Below are positions 1-6,090 of a DNA stretch of 22,246 nucleotides, in pieces. The position numbers and the translations under genes are program-made. Location: the NCBI GenBank assembly GCA_027062325.1, contig JAMOTN010000068.1, positions 1 through 22,246 of the forward strand. Reading direction: 5' to 3'. Origin of the DNA: a bacterium (lineage in GTDB: Bacteria > JAMOTN01). Numbering within the stretch: position 1 is the stretch's first letter; every line of letters starts with the position of its first letter. The notes under the pieces were generated by a model that was not told the origin of the DNA, ran no database searches, and saw nothing but the letters and a program-made list of their open reading frames with translations.

Positions 1-42
1 CCCATATCTCCTCACTGCTTCCTCTATCGCTGAAAAACACAA
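1..42 (-). CDS. possible 5' end of a gene running off the left edge
   Basis: On the minus strand an AAGGGGGG stretch (complement of 45-52) precedes TTG at 42-40, and that frame reads MCFSAIEEAVRRYG to the edge, which looks like ordinary helical protein. A GTG at 40-38 opens a second frame (MFFSDRGSSEEIW) with a slightly better distance from the G-rich stretch. Only 14 codons are visible, so neither the family nor the right frame can be decided. It would be transcribed in the same direction as the dynamin cluster upstream of it. Confidence 0.25.
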   Translation of the reverse strand, partial: MCFSAIEEAVRRYG

Positions 43-213
43 ATCCCCCCTTATCCGATTACTTACCTTTTGGTTTTAAATTGAGGAGAATAACTTCTTT
101 TCTTTAATCTAATTTTACCTTACTCTTTGTATGTGTAAGTATTAAGACTTACTCCTTCTTTTTTGACAAAAGTTTACATAAAATTTTTATCAAATCACAA
201 CGCTGCTCCCACT

Positions 214-243
214 CTTGCCCTTGCCTTTACCCTTGCCCTAACC
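214..243. repeat. degenerate hexanucleotide tandem repeat, five units
   Basis: Five consecutive hexamers read CTTGCC, CTTGCC, TTTACC, CTTGCC and CTAACC. They are clearly related and adjacent, in a stretch with no supported gene. No function can be assigned. Confidence 0.7.
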
Positions 244-251
244 CCTTGCGA

Positions 252-287
252 AGTGTTTGCCACCTTCAAGATGTTTGCTGCCTTCAA
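252..287. repeat. 18-bp tandem pair
   Basis: AGTGTTTGCCACCTTCAA is followed at once by GATGTTTGCTGCCTTCAA, with four differences that are all transitions. A further weak echo (TTTACCTTCAA) follows near 299-309. Confidence 0.65.
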
Positions 288-435
288 TTTATCTTTAATT
301 TACCTTCAATCACATTTAATCGTTTTTTATCTGCGCAATCATTTGTTTATCCAGTTTATCTGTTCTTATCTGTTTCTACAGCATAACCCGTTTGACGACT
401 CCTAGCAGATGGCCCATTTGAGTTCATCGTTCATC

Positions 436-475
436 TGTTCCTACAACATATCTGGTGTTTCTACAACATATCTGG
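436..475. repeat. 20-bp tandem duplication spanning the stop codon of the last dynamin gene
   Basis: TGTTCCTACAACATATCTGG at 436-455 and TGTTTCTACAACATATCTGG at 456-475 differ at one base. The second copy contains the last codons and the TAG stop (463-461) of the minus-strand dynamin-like gene. The duplication therefore repeats the gene's 3' end directly downstream of it. It looks like a recent slippage duplication. Confidence 0.85.
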
Positions 476-2548
476 CAAGCTATTCTTTAAATTCATCAAT
501 GCATCACGTATTCGGGCCACTCCATCTTCTACTTCCTTTAGAATCTCCGCCAGCTGTTTACTGTTGAGTTTGTTATTGCTTTTCGCTACTTTCCTAATCT
601 TGTTTAAGGTCTCTGCAATTTCAACCGTGGAATCCATCCATTCCGCAAGCAAGTTTTCTAATTCGCTTATCAAATTTTCATATACCCAAATCACAGAAAG
701 TGAGGTTGTTTTAACGTATTTCCTAAATCTTTTCCAGAACTTCACAAATTCAATTACTGCTGGGAAGTTAGAGAACTCCAAAAGATTGTGGTAGCTTACT
801 GTTTCTATTTCGTGAACTGTTTTGAGAGCATCAATTGCATCTTGCAAAAATTTTAGCGTATGATTATTTAAAGAGCCTTTTTTGATTTTTTTTAGAAAAC
901 TTTCCACATCTTGTGCTCTGGTGAAAGAGGGGTATGCTTCTTCTATCTGTTTTACCTCACTAAAAAGTTTAGCAGATACGGGAATTACAATAATTTTTTC
1001 TTCTGGCAATCCCAGGTTGTGCAGTTTGTTTTTGATAAAATGAGCAATTCGTAATGGAATTTTTATGGTTGCCATGTCGTGTTCCATTACGTCTATTTTG
1101 TTAATGAGACATAATATTGCTGGAGATTCTTCTCCAGTTTCTTTTATTTTCTTCACAGTGTCGGCAATTTCCTTCAAGAGTTTTAATTCTATATCCTGCA
1201 AGTGTTTTGAGTAGTCCATAACAAAAATTATTAGGTCTGAGGAAAAGATTAAGTCCTCAAGAATTTGATAAAGAAAATTATGTTCTGATGCTGCGAAATC
1301 GGGACCTACGGTATCCACAAGTTTAATGGATTCCATTAGTCTTTGGGAGGTAAGTGAGGGGTCTAAGTAAGGTAAACTTTGTGAGAGAGGAAAGAAAACG
1401 CCTATATATCCTAATTTTTTACCGTCATATTTTTTTTCTTCAAACATTTCAAATAAATGATTGTAAAGGTCCTTTGAACTGGGAAAGATTTGAATTCCGC
1501 CTTCAGTTTCGTCTGTGATAAGAACACTTTTAGAATTGAAGATGTTGACACCTTCATATATAACGATGTTTGGAGTAGGTGTCTCTGAACTTTCTGGAGC
1601 ATATTTTTTGCCAATAAGTGCGTTTATAACAGAACTTTTACCTGCTTTTTTACTTCCCAAAAGAAGATAAACATGGTTTGCCCGCATTTTTTCATTTAAT
1701 GTGTTAGTCAATAGATCAATATCAGCTACTATTTTTTCACACGCGAAGGCATTTACTAATAGGTTAAATGAAAATAAGTTGTAAAGTTCGATTAAGAAAC
1801 TAAAATCTACTTTTTCAAGTGGCAACCCTACTAAATATAGGGTTTCGCTGAGTATTTGTCGCAACCCTTCTGCTACTGCTTTTAAGTTGGAAAAGTTGAA
1901 CAATAACGTTTCTCCCAGGAAGTGTTCCATGCTTATCAAAAAAGCTTTTTCTGAAATACCCAGATAAAGCATTGCTTCTGCAGTTTTAAAAATTTGATCT
2001 TCAGGAACAAACAAAAGAATCACGTTCTGCGTAGCTGTTGTCTCCAATGAGGCAATAAAATTAACAAAGTCTGAAAAACGTTTTATTGTTATAGTTTCAA
2101 AATAGCTGGAGGCAAGGTTAAGAAAGACTTCTTCTGTAAGTTCTACAACTTCTTCCTCTATACTTCTTTTCCCTCTTCTTTCTGGTTTCCCCCTTTCTTT
2201 TTTGTGTTTGTTGACTCCCGTATCTTCCCCGTCCTTTTTTAAAGTGAATTTCCTTTGAAAAAATTTTCTAATTCTCTTTTTTAACTCTGAAGGAATTTCC
2301 TTTTTCCTAAACCAACTTTTTATATAGAACTCCTCATATTTGTTGGGGGGTGCCCATGCAACAATAGCACCCCCTTTATATTCAACTTCTTCACATACCT
2401 TCACAGCTATTTTCAGAGAATCATTAATATTTCCTCCGACTTCTTCCAGCACCGTGTGTAATTTTTCTTCACCTGTCCAAATAACATGTTTTTTCCTATT
2501 TAGCGCTTCCATTAAATGAAATTTGTTTTTCGTTGTTATCACATCCAT
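461..2548 (-). CDS. dynamin-like GTPase C (short form)
   Basis: Large GTPase of the dynamin superfamily, inferred to act at membranes. With the frame opened at GTG 2620 (residue 1), the G motifs are GSKKAGKS (G1, 322-329), ETPTPN (G2 region, 346-351), DTVGPD (G3, 436-441), NKID (G4, 507-510) and VSAK (G5, about 548-551). GTG 2620 has no visible ribosome site. ATG 2548 lies 12 nt after AAGGAG and gives 695 residues, so I prefer it. The N-terminal region, with a charged insert at about 120-165, and the G domain both match the 907-aa protein of this cluster; shared blocks include DYSKH and SNF. Only about 160 residues follow the G domain against about 470 in the paralogue, so most of the stalk is missing. 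It is the last gene of the cluster, just behind the 880-aa GTPase. Its partner and exact role are unknown. Confidence 0.85.
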   Translation of the reverse strand: MDVITTKNKFHLMEALNRKKHVIWTGEEKLHTVLEEVGGNINDSLKIAVKVCEEVEYKGGAIVAWAPPNKYEEFYIKSWFRKKEIPSELKKRIRKFFQRKFTLKKDGEDTGVNKHKKERGKPERRGKRSIEEEVVELTEEVFLNLASSYFETITIKRFSDFVNFIASLETTATQNVILLFVPEDQIFKTAEAMLYLGISEKAFLISMEHFLGETLLFNFSNLKAVAEGLRQILSETLYLVGLPLEKVDFSFLIELYNLFSFNLLVNAFACEKIVADIDLLTNTLNEKMRANHVYLLLGSKKAGKSSVINALIGKKYAPESSETPTPNIVIYEGVNIFNSKSVLITDETEGGIQIFPSSKDLYNHLFEMFEEKKYDGKKLGYIGVFFPLSQSLPYLDPSLTSQRLMESIKLVDTVGPDFAASEHNFLYQILEDLIFSSDLIIFVMDYSKHLQDIELKLLKEIADTVKKIKETGEESPAILCLINKIDVMEHDMATIKIPLRIAHFIKNKLHNLGLPEEKIIVIPVSAKLFSEVKQIEEAYPSFTRAQDVESFLKKIKKGSLNNHTLKFLQDAIDALKTVHEIETVSYHNLLEFSNFPAVIEFVKFWKRFRKYVKTTSLSVIWVYENLISELENLLAEWMDSTVEIAETLNKIRKVAKSNNKLNSKQLAEILKEVEDGVARIRDALMNLKNSLPDML

Positions 2549-2638
2549 TGATCTCTTTCTCTCCTTATTGTTAATCTCTTCTCTCTTTGTCGTTGTTTTA
2601 TCCTTATTTATACTTGCCACAACAGCCAGTAAAAGGGG

Positions 2639-5281
2639 TTATATGTGGCTCAGCTCTGCCTTTAGTTCGCAAATTTTGCCGAGTATTTCGTTGGCGATTC
2701 TAACCTCTAATTCCTTTTTAGCATTTTTTTCGATTTTAGAAGGGGCGATTAAAGCGATGTTGTTAACTATAAATTCCCAGAAAATATTGGGATTGTCCTT
2801 TGTATGTGGAGATTTTATTTTGTCAACAAGAATTTCGTAATAGTAGGTCAACACGTCAACAATGGTTTCTTCAAGTCCAAGAGCATTTACAACGGTTTCC
2901 GTGAGTATCTTTTTTATGATTTCTGCATCCTTTTCTATCTCTTTTTCTACTTCTTCATAGCTTGCGTAATGTGTTTTTGTTACCTCAATGTTTTCACTTA
3001 ATGCATCTGCCCTCTCTTCCTCCAATCTGTCCTCTGGATTCTTCCAATACAGGGAAAGGTGACGTTCTATAGAATCAAGAATTTTACTCGAAAAACTTTT
3101 TTTAGAAAGGGATTTACTCTTACTGGGAACTGCGGTGTTTTTAGCGGAATTTGCTGTAGCTTGTTCTTGTTGGGAGGTTTGCAATTCTTCCATTATCTCA
3201 TCTAATTTTTCTGTTACGAGCTCTAGAAGAGCAGATATTGTTTGCTTAGACAAGTTTACCATTTTATCTAAACGGCTTTTTTTAAACAGGAAGGAAACCA
3301 GTTGTAAAGCTAGTGTTTCCTTTCCAACGTATTTCTCAAGCCCGGGATATTTCTTAAAAATTTCCTCAATCATCTCTTTAAACCCTTTCCAATTAACCAT
3401 CTCCTCCTGATAAATGAGTTCATTTTTTATGCCTTCAAAAGGTAGAGGAAGATAAGGATCAAAGTTTTCGTTATATGCAAACAAGCTGTATATATCTCTT
3501 TCCCATGTTTTAAAAACGTTCACACGGTCAGTTGACCCAACTCTATGCTTCATTATTTCTACAAATGGTCTTGTGTAACGCTGTGTTATAACTTTTATAA
3601 TTTCATGTCCTTTGGCAAACGGAAACTCTCTATCCAGTAATTCCACAAGTTTCTCTAAAAGCTTATCCCATTCATCTTTGTCAGCTTCCATTACTTCAAG
3701 CAGTTTTTCGGCAAACTTTCTGTTGATTTCCTGCAGATACGCCACAAGAACGTCTTCCAGAAAAGCCAGCTTGCTTTGCAATTTCCGGCGAAAAACTTCA
3801 CGTAGTCTTTTGGCATATTCTTCCGTAACTTCAGCTTCGCGAACGTATTCTGCAGCAAGCTGGGTTTTTATTTGATCTTTCTCTTTATCTGAAATGCTAA
3901 GGTCCATGTTTCTTATTCGCTCTATAAGTTGCTTACTTATGGCTTTCTCGTTTTTTATTTTTAGCACTTCAAAATTTTTAAAACGCGCCAGTTTTCCTTC
4001 ACCTTTTTCCGTTATATCCAGCATGAGTTTATCATAAGTTTCTTTGACAAGACCCACGTAGTTTTTTCTGACAGTGTTGGGATCTGCAACGGACTGTAAA
4101 ATTTTTTCCAATGTGTCAATAATCTCGTGCAATTCTTCAAGTCGTCTGTTGATTTTCTTCTCAAGATTTGGAATCCTTTCCTTTTCGTTGTATTCCTCAA
4201 GTTTTTTCTTCAACTCTTCAATCCCGCTGGTAATCCCCAATCCTTTCAGCCTTTCAGAAGCATTTATCTCAGATGGGACAACTCCTTTTTCTTCAAGATA
4301 GGCAAGCGCAGATCCAAAAATGACCCTGTATTCTGGAACGTTGAGATTGTATTTTTTTAGCTCGTTCATAAAAACTTCAAAATTTTCCTGTAAAGCTTTT
4401 GAACTACTTAGCATGTCAGCTTGGTTCAGGAAGAAAAAAAGCTTTTCTGTAAGGTAACTTCCCTCTTCTCTCATCTTAGGACTGAGTATCATGTCAACTT
4501 CGGGTTTGTTTATGCTGGGTTTATGTGCAGGCCTTATGTAAACGATTGCGTCTACTTCTTTCATTTTCTGTTGAGTATATTTTGAGTGGCGTATTGCGGG
4601 CGAATCAAAGCCGGGCAGATCGTACATGATTATATTTTTGAACTTTTCCAAGGCTGGCGATTTAATAATTACGGTTTTTATTGCCAGAGATTTGTATTCG
4701 TCGGTAATAAAACTGCGAGCCTGTTCAGGAGACATGGTTTCTATGCCTCTATCAAGCAGTCTTTTGATTTCCCTTTTCCCATTTACCATTGATTTAAGAT
4801 CATTTATAACCGAATTTACCTCTGAAGACGAAAATTTTTCTCCTACTTTTTCTATCTCTTCCATTCTCAAACTTTCCAGTGTTTGCTCGTACGCATTTGG
4901 GTAACCGATTTCAGCCAGCATTTGACGGAGTTTTTGAGTGAACTCTTCGCGCGTGAGAAAGTGGACCTCTGCAGTCGGGGTATCCGAATAAACAATTTGA
5001 GTGATGGCATAAGTCATTCTTCTGTCGGCGCGTGGAAGTATATCGTTTTCTATGAGAGCGTTTAAAAATGTGCTTTTACCCGAACTTTCAGTTCCAACAA
5101 CCGCTACTTCAAATATGCCCTTCTCAAACTTTTCTTTGAACTTCTCAAAATCGCGTCGCAGCGAGTAAATTTTATCGTAATCAATCTCTACCGGAAAATC
5201 CGAGCTATACTCTTCCAGCTTTTCAAGGAGTGAAAGAGCTTTATCAACCTTTGGTTTTAGCCTGTCAAAAGAAAACTTCAT
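2639..5281 (-). CDS. dynamin-like GTPase B (Dynamin_N type, 880 aa)
   Basis: Large GTPase with a classic bacterial dynamin layout: a short N-terminal helical segment, a G domain, then about 500 residues of mostly charged helix. Motifs are GTESSGKS (G1, 63-70), RRMTYAIT with the switch Thr (about 87-94), DLPGFD (G3, 221-226), NQAD (G4, 286-289) and GSA (G5, 323-325). G4 has Gln where Lys is usual. A Ser/Lys/Thr-rich low-complexity linker lies at roughly 720-755, before the last helical part. Size and order match BDLP- or LeoA-like proteins that bind GTP and remodel or tether membranes. No transmembrane helix is evident, so any membrane contact would be through a paddle or a partner. The start ATG follows GGGAGG at a normal distance. 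It does not share the N-terminal domain of the other two dynamins here and is a separate branch. Confidence 0.9.
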   Translation of the reverse strand: MKFSFDRLKPKVDKALSLLEKLEEYSSDFPVEIDYDKIYSLRRDFEKFKEKFEKGIFEVAVVGTESSGKSTFLNALIENDILPRADRRMTYAITQIVYSDTPTAEVHFLTREEFTQKLRQMLAEIGYPNAYEQTLESLRMEEIEKVGEKFSSSEVNSVINDLKSMVNGKREIKRLLDRGIETMSPEQARSFITDEYKSLAIKTVIIKSPALEKFKNIIMYDLPGFDSPAIRHSKYTQQKMKEVDAIVYIRPAHKPSINKPEVDMILSPKMREEGSYLTEKLFFFLNQADMLSSSKALQENFEVFMNELKKYNLNVPEYRVIFGSALAYLEEKGVVPSEINASERLKGLGITSGIEELKKKLEEYNEKERIPNLEKKINRRLEELHEIIDTLEKILQSVADPNTVRKNYVGLVKETYDKLMLDITEKGEGKLARFKNFEVLKIKNEKAISKQLIERIRNMDLSISDKEKDQIKTQLAAEYVREAEVTEEYAKRLREVFRRKLQSKLAFLEDVLVAYLQEINRKFAEKLLEVMEADKDEWDKLLEKLVELLDREFPFAKGHEIIKVITQRYTRPFVEIMKHRVGSTDRVNVFKTWERDIYSLFAYNENFDPYLPLPFEGIKNELIYQEEMVNWKGFKEMIEEIFKKYPGLEKYVGKETLALQLVSFLFKKSRLDKMVNLSKQTISALLELVTEKLDEIMEELQTSQQEQATANSAKNTAVPSKSKSLSKKSFSSKILDSIERHLSLYWKNPEDRLEEERADALSENIEVTKTHYASYEEVEKEIEKDAEIIKKILTETVVNALGLEETIVDVLTYYYEILVDKIKSPHTKDNPNIFWEFIVNNIALIAPSKIEKNAKKELEVRIANEILGKICELKAELSHI

Positions 5282-5355
5282 CGTGATCTACCTCCCTCTT
5301 TTCTGCTAAACCGACTCTAGCCACTTCGCCTCCCATTAGGTTTCCACAAGCGCCC

Positions 5356-5478
5356 TTAGTTTGAATTTTCTAAGATTTTTTCCAGTTTTTCCAAAGTATC
5401 CTTGAGTTGTAATGTGATGTCTTTTAGTTCTTTAACAACCTCCTTTAACTGCTGATTTACAGAGAATGCTTGATTAAT
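5356..5478 (-). other. out-of-frame coiled-coil extension of the tail-anchored protein (-1 frame)
   Basis: Seen directly: the frame one base behind that of the upstream 206-aa gene stays open past that gene's TAA (5459-5457) down to TAA at 5358-5356. From 5478 it encodes 40 residues, INQAFSVNQQ then LKEVVKELKD and ITLQLKDTLE, with Leu/Val/Ile at heptad a and d positions. There is no ATG, GTG or usable TTG near its beginning. It can be translated as a continuation only if ribosomes slip -1 around C TTA AAA (5484-5478) at the end of the membrane helix, giving a 240-aa product. Otherwise a one-base change in the DNA or the assembly has broken a longer gene. The heptamer is not a canonical slippery site. 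Confidence 0.65.
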
Positions 5479-6077
5479 TTTAAGAAAATCATAATTACCA
5501 AGATTACGAATACAACCCCAAATATTAGCCACATCATTCTTGCTAAGTTCCTTGAGCGACTTTCCTCTTGAAGAGAACGAGTTGAAAATTTTTTTTTCAA
5601 TCCACTTAGATTTTCTTTTCCGTACTTTTTGTCAAATTCTTCAAAGTTCTCCTTCAATTCCGCAAAATATTTTGGTTCCACCTCTTCAAATATTTCTGCC
5701 ATTACTCCGAGAATCCGAATAAACAGATCCGTATCTTTTACAACTCTGTTGAAAGCCTCTTCAACCAATTTCTCCTGTCGCTGATGTTTAAACCATATAA
5801 AACTGCGCAGTTTGTAAATGTTTTGACTTAGAAGTTTGACTCCTTCCTGATCAAAGAGGTAGGAGGCAACCTCTATGAGAATGGAGTCAAAGTTTACTGT
5901 TTGAATGGTTAAGGCATTCCCCTTGTAATTTTGACGAGCTATCTCTTTCTCTCTCTTTAGGAACAGTTCCTCAACCTCAATTCCTTTCATTCCCTCACCT
6001 ATCTCTATTCCCATGAGTTCTGCAAGTTCAGATAGCTTCTCTGAACCACTTTCAAATGCACGATCGTAAAAAATCAT
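5457..6077 (-). CDS. small tail-anchored protein between two dynamin genes
   Basis: I do not recognise the family. The 206-residue product is helical and charged (LKENFEEFDKK and similar runs) and ends in one hydrophobic segment at about 181-199 (MMWLIFGVVFVILVIMIFL), followed by a short basic tail. This is the layout of a C-terminally anchored inner-membrane protein with its bulk in the cytoplasm. The frame can open at GTG 6086, which overlaps the upstream TGA, but AGAGGTGA (6090-6083) sits six bases before ATG 6077 and that start is better supported. It lies five bases after the 907-aa dynamin gene, so co-translation is likely, and the 880-aa dynamin gene follows. By position it could recruit or anchor the GTPases. 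A coiled coil encoded in the -1 frame directly after its end suggests a longer form. Confidence 0.75.
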   Translation of the reverse strand: MIFYDRAFESGSEKLSELAELMGIEIGEGMKGIEVEELFLKREKEIARQNYKGNALTIQTVNFDSILIEVASYLFDQEGVKLLSQNIYKLRSFIWFKHQRQEKLVEEAFNRVVKDTDLFIRILGVMAEIFEEVEPKYFAELKENFEEFDKKYGKENLSGLKKKFSTRSLQEESRSRNLARMMWLIFGVVFVILVIMIFLKLIKHSL

Positions 6078-6082
6078 ATTCT

Positions 6083-6090
6083 TCACCTCT
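6083..6090 (-). promoter_or_regulatory. ribosome binding site that sets the start of the tail-anchored gene
   Basis: The complement reads AGAGGTGA, overlapping the TGA stop of the 907-aa gene and ending six bases before ATG 6077. It favours ATG 6077 over the longer GTG start at 6086, which would lie inside this site. Confidence 0.65.

Larger units (their letters stand above)
43..460. other. gap after the dynamin cluster, rich in short degenerate repeats
   Basis: I see no convincing gene in this stretch. It is built largely from short degenerate direct repeats: a hexamer series at 214-243, an 18-bp tandem pair at 252-287 and a 20-bp tandem pair at 436-475 that reaches into the last gene of the cluster. 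Another partial copy of the last unit (TGTTTCTACAGCATA) lies around 374-388. An 80-codon plus-strand frame crosses the repeats but has no ribosome binding site, and its sequence follows from the repeats. No intrinsic terminator for the dynamin cluster is obvious. Confidence 0.6.

Noticed and set aside
163-191. TTGACA as a -35 element
   Set aside because: No -10 match at 16-18 bp and no gene downstream on that strand.
163-405. 80-codon plus-strand frame in the repeat-rich gap
   Set aside because: It starts at TTG without a ribosome site, spans tandem repeats and reads like low-complexity hydrophobic translation of them.
5436-5450. Independent start for the coiled-coil frame after an AAAGGAGG
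   Set aside because: The SD-like bases are explained by Lys-Glu-Val codons, and no in-frame ATG, GTG or TTG follows at a usable distance.
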